Shown here: positions 16,613 to 24,033 of the stretch, in pieces
Position numbering within the stretch: position 1 is the stretch's first letter
Layout of the letters: every line of letters begins with the position of its first letter
Assembly (NCBI RefSeq): GCF_001865015.1
Contig: NZ_MJGV01000046.1
Coordinates: 785,201-849,200, forward strand
Direction: 5' to 3'
DNA length: 64,000 bases
DNA from: Curtobacterium sp. MMLR14_010
GTDB lineage: Bacteria > Actinomycetota > Actinomycetes > Actinomycetales > Microbacteriaceae
Made by a program: the position numbers and the translations under genes
The notes under the pieces: model-generated
What the model was told of the DNA's origin: nothing
What the model saw: only the letters and a program-made list of their open reading frames with translations
Database searches by the model: none

Positions 16613-19600
16613 GTGCCAGCAGCCCCGATGATCGACGCCGTCGACGTCATCCGTTTCGTCGGGCCCCAGACCTTCGGCCGCGCGCGTGACCTCGTCCGCC
16701 GCGGACTCGTCGAGGACGCCACCTCCCACGAGGACGGCTCGATCACCGCCACGGTCGCCGGCTCCGCCGACGAGCCCTACGACGTCCACGTCGACACCAC
16801 GGTCGCCCGCGGCGAGTTCGTCCGGCCCGTCCGGTCCCGCTGCACGTGCCCGATCGGCGGCGAGTGCAAGCACGTCGCCGCCGCGCTCCTCACCATCAAC
16901 GCGCGAGCGGTCGCCGCCCACGCTGGCCCCCGGTCCAAAGCACCGGTCGCGTCCACCACGGACTGGAGGCACGAGGTCGCCCGCCTCGCCGGTGACGCCG
17001 ACGAGCCGATCACCACCGGCACCACGACCCCACTCGGTCTGCAGTTCGAGCTCCGCGACGCCGTCCCGGCACGGATGGCCGCGCGAGCGCGTGCCGCGGG
17101 GCGGACCCTCGCGGCGCCCTCGCGCTCCGTGCGGCTCGGCGTCCGGCCCGTCACGCGGAGCGGCGCCGGCAACTGGGTGCGCGGGCAGCTCACCTGGGGC
17201 ACGCTCCCCTACTCGATGAACCGGCTCGGGCTCTCCCCCGAGCAGCACGGCTGGTTCCTGCAGTTCGCCGCGCTCCACCGTGCGGGTCAGCTCGCGGGGC
17301 TGCCCGGGGAGAGCGACTGGATCCACCTGGACGACTTCCAGAGCCCCCTGCTGTGGCCACTGCTGCGGCAGGCCCCAGGGCTCGGCGTCGCGTTCGTGAC
17401 CGGGAAGCGCGAGGGCGGGGTGGCCCTCGGCGCCGACGCCCGGGTGCTGCTCGACGTCGCGCGGTCCGACGCGGGACTCGTCATCGGCACGAGCGCCGTG
17501 CTCGACGGCCGCCCCGCAGCCGACGGCGCCGCGCGGCTCGTCGGGGACCACGGCGTGTACGTCTTCCGCGAGTCGCCCGAGTTCCACGTCGACCTCGCGC
17601 CGACGCCCGACCCGGTGCCCGAGGACCAACGCCGCATGCTCGTCGAGGGCTCGCGCATCACCGTCCCCACGGCCGAGGTCGACGAGTTCCTGGCCGACTG
17701 GTCCCCTCGACTCCGCGGTGCGCTGGGGCTCGTGAGCTCCGACGGCTCGATCGAGCTGCCGGAACGGACGCCGCCCGAGCTCGTCCTCACCGTGACGTTC
17801 GAGCCGGCCCGGGCGCCACGGACCGACGACGTCGCGCACCTGCAGTGGCGCTGGCACGTCGACGGGCGCAAGGACGCGGTGTCGATGCACGGACCGCTGC
17901 CCGACCTGCGCACGGTGCTGGCGGCAGACGACGTCGCGCCGACCGACGACCTGGCCCCTGCCGCTTCCTCACCTGCTCCCGATGCGGAGGCCGCGGAGCC
18001 GGCCACGTCAGGACCGGCGGCCGACGACGTAGCGCAGGTCGAGCCTCCCGTCGGTGTGGACGGCGACCACGTCGCGACCGGACCCGGCGGCGGACTCGAC
18101 TGGTTCCAGGACGGCACCGTCGAGGGCGCGGACGTCGCGGTCCTCGCGACCGAACTGCTGCCGACGCTGGGCGACCACGGCGTCCGCGTGGTGGTGCAGG
18201 GCGAACGACTCGACTACGAGCGCCTGACCGGGCGACCGCACATCCGCGTCACGACGATGCCGTCGGACAAGCACGACTGGTTCGACCTCGGGATCTTCGT
18301 CAGCGTCAACGGCAAGCAGATCCCGTTCACCCCGCTGCTCCGGGCGCTCGCCAAGCGGGACCGGCGGATGAAGCTCATCGACAACTCCTACCTGTCGCTC
18401 GCCGACCCCGCCTTCGACCGGCTCAAGGAGCTCATCGAGGAAGCCCGCGAGCAGGACGAGTGGGAGCCGTCGCAGACGATGACGGTCACGCCGCTGCAGG
18501 CCGGGCTGTGGTCCGAGTTCGACCAGCTCGCCGACGAGACCGACCACGACGAACGCTGGCAGGACATCGCCTCGCGGCTGCTCGACGCTGCCCCCGAGAC
18601 CGACCTCGCGGTGCCGTCGACCGTGCACGCGGACCTGCGGCCGTACCAGCGGTCCGGGTACGCGTGGCTGTCGTTCCTGGTGGCGCACGGGGTCGGTGGC
18701 GTGCTCGCCGACGACATGGGGCTCGGCAAGACCCTGCAGGCGCTCGCGATGATCGCCGACCGGCGGGCGTCACACCCGGACGACCCGCCCTTCCTCGTCG
18801 TCGCGCCGACCTCCGTCGTGGGCAACTGGGCGCTCGAGGCCGCCCGGTTCGTCCCGTCACTCCGGGTCACGACGATCGAGACGACCTCGCTGAAGCACCC
18901 GTCGCTCGTCGCCAGGGCCGCGGCGGACGCCGACGTCGTCGTGACCTCCTACGCGCTGCTCCGGCTCGACGCCGCGGCCTACACGGAGCAGCGGTGGTCG
19001 GCGCTGCTCCTCGACGAGGCCCAGTTCGTGAAGAACCCGCAGTCGCAGACGCACCGGGTGGCCGCGGAGCTGCAGGCACCCGTGAAGATCGCGATCACCG
19101 GCACACCGCTCGAGAACGGCCTCACCGACCTCTGGGCGCTGTTCTCCATCGTCGCACCCGGGCTGTTGTCGTCGTGGACGCGGTTCGGCGACGACTACGT
19201 GAAGCCGCTCGCGTCGCCTGACCTCCGCGGTGACGCCCGGTCGGAGCTCACCGCCCGACTCCGTCGCCGGATCCGCCCGCTCATGCTCCGCCGGACGAAG
19301 GAGAGCGTGGCGTCCGACCTGCCGCCGAAGCAGGAGCAGGTCGTGCGGGTCACGCTCGACCCCGCGCACCGCGAGGTGTACGAGCGGACGCTGAACCGGG
19401 AGCGCCTCAAGGTGCTCGACCTGATCGACGACCTCGACCGCAACCGGATGATCGTGTTCCGGTCACTGACGCTGCTGCGGATGCTCGCGCTCTCCCCCGC
19501 CCTCGTCGCGGACGGCGACACGTCGATCCCCTCCGCCAAGCTCGACCTGCTGCTCGACGAGCTCGAACAGCTCGCGGCCGAGGGACGCCGTGCGCTCGTG

Positions 19601-20035
19601 TTCAGCCAGTTCACGTCGTTCCTACGGCTCGTCGCGACGGCCCTCGACGAGCGGGGCATCGGGTACGACTACCTCGACGGGTCGACCAGGCAGCGCACGA
19701 AGGTCATCGACCGCTTCCGCACCGGCACCGCGCCGGCGTTCCTCATCTCGCTCAAGGCCGGCGGGTTCGGGCTGACCCTGACCGAGGCCGACACCGTGTT
19801 CGTGCTCGACCCGTGGTGGAACCCCGCGGCCGAGTCGCAGGCCGTCGACCGGACGCACCGCATCGGGCAGACCCGGCCGGTGAACGTCAACCGGCTCATC
19901 GCGGAGGACACCATCGAGGAGAAGGTCCTGGCACTCGCGGCCCGCAAGGCGAAGCTGTTCGCCACGATGATCGATGACGACGCCCTGTTCGCGGACGACC
20001 TGACCGCCGAGGACGTGCGCTCCCTGTTCGACTGA
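16613..20035 (+). CDS. SWIM zinc-finger SNF2-family helicase
   Basis: 1140 residues from GTG at 16613. SWIM zinc motif CTCPIGGECKHVAAALL at about 77-93. The middle region (200-640) is the bacterial SNF2-associated domain. The motor has DDMGLGKTLQALAMI (Walker A, about 699-713), LLLDEAQFVKN (motif II as DEAQ), SQFTSF, GGFGLTLTEAD and DRTHRIGQTRPV (motif VI). An Ala/Pro-rich acidic linker is near 440-480. The family comprises DNA translocases related to RapA/HepA that remodel protein-DNA or transcription complexes. Length and domain order are normal. It starts 90 bases from the divergent BLUF gene. Confidence 0.85.
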   Translation: MPAAPMIDAVDVIRFVGPQTFGRARDLVRRGLVEDATSHEDGSITATVAGSADEPYDVHVDTTVARGEFVRPVRSRCTCPIGGECKHVAAALLTINARAVAAHAGPRSKAPVASTTDWRHEVARLAGDADEPITTGTTTPLGLQFELRDAVPARMAARARAAGRTLAAPSRSVRLGVRPVTRSGAGNWVRGQLTWGTLPYSMNRLGLSPEQHGWFLQFAALHRAGQLAGLPGESDWIHLDDFQSPLLWPLLRQAPGLGVAFVTGKREGGVALGADARVLLDVARSDAGLVIGTSAVLDGRPAADGAARLVGDHGVYVFRESPEFHVDLAPTPDPVPEDQRRMLVEGSRITVPTAEVDEFLADWSPRLRGALGLVSSDGSIELPERTPPELVLTVTFEPARAPRTDDVAHLQWRWHVDGRKDAVSMHGPLPDLRTVLAADDVAPTDDLAPAASSPAPDAEAAEPATSGPAADDVAQVEPPVGVDGDHVATGPGGGLDWFQDGTVEGADVAVLATELLPTLGDHGVRVVVQGERLDYERLTGRPHIRVTTMPSDKHDWFDLGIFVSVNGKQIPFTPLLRALAKRDRRMKLIDNSYLSLADPAFDRLKELIEEAREQDEWEPSQTMTVTPLQAGLWSEFDQLADETDHDERWQDIASRLLDAAPETDLAVPSTVHADLRPYQRSGYAWLSFLVAHGVGGVLADDMGLGKTLQALAMIADRRASHPDDPPFLVVAPTSVVGNWALEAARFVPSLRVTTIETTSLKHPSLVARAAADADVVVTSYALLRLDAAAYTEQRWSALLLDEAQFVKNPQSQTHRVAAELQAPVKIAITGTPLENGLTDLWALFSIVAPGLLSSWTRFGDDYVKPLASPDLRGDARSELTARLRRRIRPLMLRRTKESVASDLPPKQEQVVRVTLDPAHREVYERTLNRERLKVLDLIDDLDRNRMIVFRSLTLLRMLALSPALVADGDTSIPSAKLDLLLDELEQLAAEGRRALVFSQFTSFLRLVATALDERGIGYDYLDGSTRQRTKVIDRFRTGTAPAFLISLKAGGFGLTLTEADTVFVLDPWWNPAAESQAVDRTHRIGQTRPVNVNRLIAEDTIEEKVLALAARKAKLFATMIDDDALFADDLTAEDVRSLFD

Positions 20036-20101
20036 ACCGGCGGCGAGATGCAACATCCGGAGAGTTGGCGGCGGCGGGTTGTCCGCGCTTAGCGTCGGCG
20101 C

Positions 20102-20302
20102 ATGCTCCTTCTCGATGCGCCGCCGATCAGTCGCTCTGTCCTCGAACCTGACCGCGCCCATGTGGTGCGTTCCGCGACCGGAATGTCATCCGTCCTGAGG
20201 CTGCCCAACGGCACGGACGTGCCGCTGTTCGGCGGCACCGGGATCTTCTCGGGCATGTACCCGCCGAACTACCTCGAAGACCTGCGCTCCGCCGACCAGT
20301 GA
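20102..20302 (+). CDS. Putative antitoxin of a PIN-toxin pair
   Basis: 66 residues from ATG at 20102, ending in a GTGA overlap with the PIN-domain gene, the usual layout of type II toxin-antitoxin pairs. The sequence has RAHVVRSATGMSSVLRLPNG, VPLFGGTGIFSGMYPPNY and an acidic end LEDLRSADQ. No ribbon-helix-helix, AbrB, HTH or Phd motif is visible, so the antitoxin class is not assignable. The aromatic-proline-rich end could be the toxin-binding arm. The assignment rests on position and size. Confidence 0.55.
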   Translation: MLLLDAPPISRSVLEPDRAHVVRSATGMSSVLRLPNGTDVPLFGGTGIFSGMYPPNYLEDLRSADQ

Positions 20303-20733
20303 TCGCCCTCGACGCGAGTGTCCTGATCGCGTGGTCGGACGCTGAGGACGCGAGCCATCAGCGCGCCGTCGACCTGATCGACGAGCATGAGTGGGACGAG
20401 TTCGCCACGAACGCCGTTGCACTCTCCGAGCTTCTCGTCCGACCGCACCGACGTGGTCGGACGGAGGGGGTGACGGCGCTGCTGGCCGCGCTCGGGGTGA
20501 GTGTGCTGCCCATCACCTCGGATGACGCACCCGGGGTCGCAGCTCTCCGCGCGGAGCTGGGTCTCCGCGCGCCCGATGCCACGGTGTTGCACACGGCGGT
20601 CTCGAGCGCCGACGCTCTGGCCACCTTCGACAAGCGCTTGGCGTCGGCGGCGAAACGACTTGACGTCACCGTGATCACCGATGCGCCGGATGACCTGCCG
20701 GACTGGCCGCTCGCGTTCCACTCAGCCGAGTGA
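20299..20733 (+). CDS. PIN-domain ribonuclease toxin, VapC-like
   Basis: 144 residues from GTG at 20299. VIALDASVLIAWSD gives the first acidic residue (D5), VALSELLV the second (E), and LRAPDATVLHTAV plus ALATFDKRLA the last two, completing the PIN metal site. VapC toxins cut tRNA or rRNA when freed from the antitoxin. The upstream overlapping small gene is the expected antitoxin. Its 3' end overlaps the end of the convergent isochorismatase-like gene by 12 bases. Confidence 0.75.
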   Translation: MIALDASVLIAWSDAEDASHQRAVDLIDEHEWDEFATNAVALSELLVRPHRRGRTEGVTALLAALGVSVLPITSDDAPGVAALRAELGLRAPDATVLHTAVSSADALATFDKRLASAAKRLDVTVITDAPDDLPDWPLAFHSAE

Positions 20734-21273
20734 AGCAGTCCACTCCGCGGTCGTGACGACGTCGGCCTGCCGCGGGAACACCTTCTCCAGCAGCACCCGG
20801 TGCACCTCCGGGTCGCCGTCCGCGCACGCGTCCGACAACACCGTCAGCCCGAAGTCGAGATCTGCCGCCTGCCGCAGCGTCGACAGGACGACACCGCTCG
20901 TGGCGATGCCGGCGAGCACCAGGTTGCGCACCTCGAGCCCACGGAGCAGCACCTCGAGGTCGGACCCGGCGAAGGCACTCACGCGGAGCTTCGTCACGAC
21001 GAGGTCGTCGTCGTCCACGCCGAACGCGGCGTGGACGTCCGTGGCACCGGGAGCCTGCGACCCCATGCGGTCCCGCATGCCGCCGAACATCCGGTTGGAC
21101 GCAGCGACCTCGGGAGCGCCCGGGCGGAACGCCACCCGGACGAACACCACCGGGATGTGCCGCTCACGCGCGGCGGACACCGCGGCCGTCGCGGCAGCGA
21201 GGGACTCCTCGCTGCCGAGACGGTCGACGATGCCGTTCTGGTAGTCCATCACCAGGAGTGCGCTGCCGGCCAC
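20722..21273 (-). CDS. Isochorismatase-like protein lacking the nucleophile Cys
   Basis: 183 residues from GTG at 21273, one base after the aldo/keto reductase stop, so the two are one operon. The fold is clear: D10 in LLVMDYQNG and K95 in VVTKLRVSAF are two members of the family Asp-Lys-Cys triad. The third motif reads AGIATSGVVLSTLR, with Val128 where cysteine hydrolases have Cys. It may be an isochorismatase-type enzyme, which does not strictly need that Cys, or a non-catalytic relative. It is cytosolic. Substrate unknown. Confidence 0.75.
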   Translation of the reverse strand: MAGSALLVMDYQNGIVDRLGSEESLAAATAAVSAARERHIPVVFVRVAFRPGAPEVAASNRMFGGMRDRMGSQAPGATDVHAAFGVDDDDLVVTKLRVSAFAGSDLEVLLRGLEVRNLVLAGIATSGVVLSTLRQAADLDFGLTVLSDACADGDPEVHRVLLEKVFPRQADVVTTAEWTASLG

Positions 21274-21274
21274 G

Positions 21275-22054
21275 TCAGTGCCCGAGCGCGTCGATCTGAC
21301 GGACCTCGTCCTCGGACAGGCTGATCGTGGCACCGGCAGCGTTCGACCGGATGCGCTCCGGGTTCGACGACTTCGGGATCACGACGAACTCGTGGGCGAC
21401 GTGCCACGCGACGATGACCTGGGCAGCGTCGGCGTCGTGCGCCTCGGCGATGGAGACCAGCGTCGGGTCCTCGAGGTTGCTCGCCTTGAAGGGGCTGTAG
21501 CCCTCGAGCACGACACCACGCTCGCGCAGCCCGTCCGCGATGGTGGCATCGAACTCGACGGGGCTCCACTTGATCTGGTTCACGGCCGGCGTGACCCCGG
21601 TGGCCTCGATGAGCTCGTCGATCTGGGCGAGCGAGTAGTTGCTGACTCCGATGGCCTTCGTCAGGCCGTCCTGCTGCGCCTGCACGAGCTGCTGCCAGAC
21701 GTCGGGGCGGGCCTCACCGTTCGGCGGCCAGTGCACCAACCACAGGTCGAGGTGGTCGAGCCCGAGCTGGTCGAGGCTCTCCTCGATGGTCTCGCGGACG
21801 CGGTCGGCGTTGTCCGGCGGGAGCTTCGTCGTGACGAAGACGTCCCCGCGGGCGAGCCCGGAGTCGGCGATGGCCTTCCCCACGCCGCGCTGGTTGCTGT
21901 ACCCGGTGGCGGTGTCGATGTGGCGGTACCCGGCCTCGAGGGCGGAACTCACGGCGGCGGGCGCGTCGGAGTCGTCGATCTGCCAGGTGCCGAAGCCGAG
22001 GAGCGGCATCGCTCCACCGGGCACCGGAACGGACGGTTCTGCGTAGTCGGTCAT
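21275..22054 (-). CDS. Aldo/keto reductase
   Basis: 259 residues from ATG at 22054. TIM-barrel AKR signatures: GYRHIDTATGYSNQRGVGKA (D and catalytic Y of the tetrad), FVTTKLPPDN (K), LDLWLVHWP (H), AIGVSNYSLAQI, and the NADPH site IPKSSNPERIRSNA. It fits the AKR5-type 2,5-diketo-gluconate reductase branch by length and the IPKS motif. It reduces carbonyls with NADPH in the cytosol; the substrate is unknown. It is the first gene of a two-gene unit with the isochorismatase-like gene. Confidence 0.85.
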   Translation of the reverse strand: MTDYAEPSVPVPGGAMPLLGFGTWQIDDSDAPAAVSSALEAGYRHIDTATGYSNQRGVGKAIADSGLARGDVFVTTKLPPDNADRVRETIEESLDQLGLDHLDLWLVHWPPNGEARPDVWQQLVQAQQDGLTKAIGVSNYSLAQIDELIEATGVTPAVNQIKWSPVEFDATIADGLRERGVVLEGYSPFKASNLEDPTLVSIAEAHDADAAQVIVAWHVAHEFVVIPKSSNPERIRSNAAGATISLSEDEVRQIDALGH

Positions 22055-22136
22055 GTCCTCGTGTCTACGCGGCGATGTCGGGGGCGTCCGCCAGGATCGA
22101 CGGGAACCGCCGAGCACCACAGGAGTCCCACCAGCA

Positions 22137-22931
22137 ATGCCGTCCCGCCGACGCCGACCCATCCGCCTCCGCACGGGCATCACGTCCGTGCTCGTCCTCC
22201 TCGCGATCGTCGTCGCCGGGTACGCCACCCTGACGGCCGAACCGTCCGCGCCGGAGCCGAACCGAGCCTCCAGCCCGACCGCCGCGAGCCCCACGAGCCC
22301 AGCGAGCCCCACCCTCTCCGCGAGCCCAGCGACCTCCGTGAGCGCCGCGCCGACGGCGCCCACCGCCACACAGGCTGCTGCCGCGGCCCACACCCGCGAC
22401 CTGCTCGCCGCGCTCCCGGTGAAGGGCCCCGCGCCGGCCACCGGGTACGACCGCACCGGGGACTTCGGCTCCGCCTGGCTCGACGTCGACCGCAACGGCT
22501 GCGACACGCGCAACGACGTCCTCGCGCGAGACCTCACCGACGTCGTCCGCAGTGGTCCGTGCCGCGTGCTCGCCGGCGAGCTCGTGTCGCCGTACACCGG
22601 CGCCACGATCGACTTCGTGCGCGGGAACACGACGTCCACGGAGGTGCAGATCGACCACGTTGTCGCCCTCGAGAACGTCTGGCGCACCGGCGGGCAGCAG
22701 CTCTCCCAGGACGAGCGCGAGGCCCTGGCCAACGACCCCGAGAACCTCTTCGCGGTCGACCAGCACTCGAACGCGCAGAAGCGGTCCGGCGACGCAGCCA
22801 CCTGGCTGCCCTCGAACACCGCGTTCCGCTGCACGTATGTCGAGCACCAGGTCGCGGTCAAGACGACGTACCGGCTCTGGGTCGTGCCCGCCGAGCGTAC
22901 CGCCATCGAACGGGTCCTCGCCCGCTGCTGA
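22137..22931 (+). CDS. Secreted or membrane-anchored HNH nuclease (DUF1524-like)
   Basis: 264 residues; ATG at 22137 with AGGAG at 22121-22125 is preferred over an earlier in-frame start that overlaps the divergent reductase gene. A basic N-terminus and hydrophobic helix (about 14-37) are followed by an Ala/Ser/Pro/Thr stalk (38-85). The nuclease domain has DFGSAWLDVDRNGCDTRND, TEVQIDHVVALENVWRTGG (the D-H of the beta-beta-alpha-metal motif) and DPENLFAVDQHSNAQKRSGD, then AFRCTYVEHQVAVK. It matches the actinobacterial DUF1524/GmrSD C-terminal-type extracellular nucleases. It probably degrades DNA outside the cell. Confidence 0.8.
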   Translation: MPSRRRRPIRLRTGITSVLVLLAIVVAGYATLTAEPSAPEPNRASSPTAASPTSPASPTLSASPATSVSAAPTAPTATQAAAAAHTRDLLAALPVKGPAPATGYDRTGDFGSAWLDVDRNGCDTRNDVLARDLTDVVRSGPCRVLAGELVSPYTGATIDFVRGNTTSTEVQIDHVVALENVWRTGGQQLSQDEREALANDPENLFAVDQHSNAQKRSGDAATWLPSNTAFRCTYVEHQVAVKTTYRLWVVPAERTAIERVLARC

Positions 22932-23083
22932 GGGAGCCAGGCCGAGCGAGCCCGGCCGACGGAGCCCGGCCGAACGACCCGGTCGACGGACCCGACCGAA
23001 CGAGATAGACGACAGGTGTAGCCTGGTCGAAGGCTGATGCGCACGCATCGACCTTCAACGTCGAAGACCTCAGGAGGCCTCCC

Positions 23084-23887
23084 ATGACCGTGACCAGCAC
23101 CGTCACCCCCCGCTTCACCGACCGCGTCGTCCTCATCACCGGCGGCGGCTCCGGCCTCGGCCGCGCCACCGCCGTCCGCCTGGCCACCGAGGGCGCAGCA
23201 CTCTCCCTCGTCGACGTGTCCGAGCAGGGCCTCGCCGCGTCCGTCGCCGCCGTGCACGAGGTCGCGCCCGACGCCGCGGTCCTCACCACCATCGCGGACG
23301 TCTCGGACGAGGCCCAGGTCGACGCCTACGTCGCCGCCACCGTCGAGCGCTTCGGTCGGATCGACGGCTTCTTCAACAACGCCGGCATCGAGGGCAGGCA
23401 GAACCTCACCGAGTCCTTCACCGCCGCCGAGTTCGACAAGGTCGTCTCGATCAACCTGCGTGGCGTGTTCCTCGGCCTCGAGAAGGTCCTCGCCGTCATG
23501 CGCGAGCAGGGCTCCGGCAAGGTCGTCAACACCGCGAGCGTCGGCGGCATCCGCGGCGTCGGCAACCAGTCCGGCTACGCGGCCGCCAAGCACGGCGTCG
23601 TCGGGCTCACCCGCAACTCCGCCGTCGAGTACGGCCAGTACGGCATCTCGATCAACGCCATCGCCCCCGGCGCCATCTGGACGCCGATGGTCGAGAACTC
23701 GATGAAGCAGATCGACCCGGAGAACCCGCGGAAGGCCGCCGAGGAGTTCATCCAGGTCAACCCGACGAAGCGCTACGGCGAGGCCCCCGAGATCGCCGCG
23801 GTCGTCGCGTTCCTGCTCTCCGACGACGCCTCCTACGTCAATGCGGCGGTCGTCCCGATCGACGGCGGGCAGTCGGCCAAGTACTGA
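23084..23887 (+). CDS. SDR-family oxidoreductase
   Basis: 267 residues; ATG at 23084 with AGGAGG 6-12 bases upstream. The Rossmann motif LITGGGSGLGRATA (TGxxxGxG), FFNNAGIEG (NNAG), catalytic Ser in TASVGGIRG, and YAAAKHG (Y-x3-K) are all present. It is a classical NAD(P)-dependent dehydrogenase/reductase acting on hydroxyl or keto groups; the substrate is unknown. The 150 bases before it contain GC-rich near-repeats of GAGCCCGGCCGA with no ORF. Confidence 0.85.
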   Translation: MTVTSTVTPRFTDRVVLITGGGSGLGRATAVRLATEGAALSLVDVSEQGLAASVAAVHEVAPDAAVLTTIADVSDEAQVDAYVAATVERFGRIDGFFNNAGIEGRQNLTESFTAAEFDKVVSINLRGVFLGLEKVLAVMREQGSGKVVNTASVGGIRGVGNQSGYAAAKHGVVGLTRNSAVEYGQYGISINAIAPGAIWTPMVENSMKQIDPENPRKAAEEFIQVNPTKRYGEAPEIAAVVAFLLSDDASYVNAAVVPIDGGQSAKY

Positions 23888-23985
23888 GTCCGATCGAGGC
23901 GGCGGGGCCGCGAACGGGCTGGAGGCTCGGCCCGCCACCGTCCCGCCCCGCCCGTCCGGCAGACGGCCGCTCCCGATCCGCGCGC

Positions 23986-24033
23986 TGACGGATCCGGTGG
24001 CAGTGACCCGGACATCGCGAACCAGATCCGTCA
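23986..24033. repeat. Long-loop inverted repeat TGACGGATCCGGT, copy 1
   Basis: Arms TGACGGATCCGGT (23986-23998) and ACCAGATCCGTCA (24021-24033), one mismatch, 22-base loop. The right arm supplies the stop codon of the minus-strand GmrSD-like gene. A second copy with perfect arms is at 27122-27169; both are followed by CAGC. Confidence 0.7.

Noticed and set aside
22932..23083. Possible tandem repeat or small gene (GAGCCCGGCCGA units)
   Set aside because: Only loose GC-rich similarity between units and no ORF or hairpin of note; ordinary upstream region of the SDR gene.
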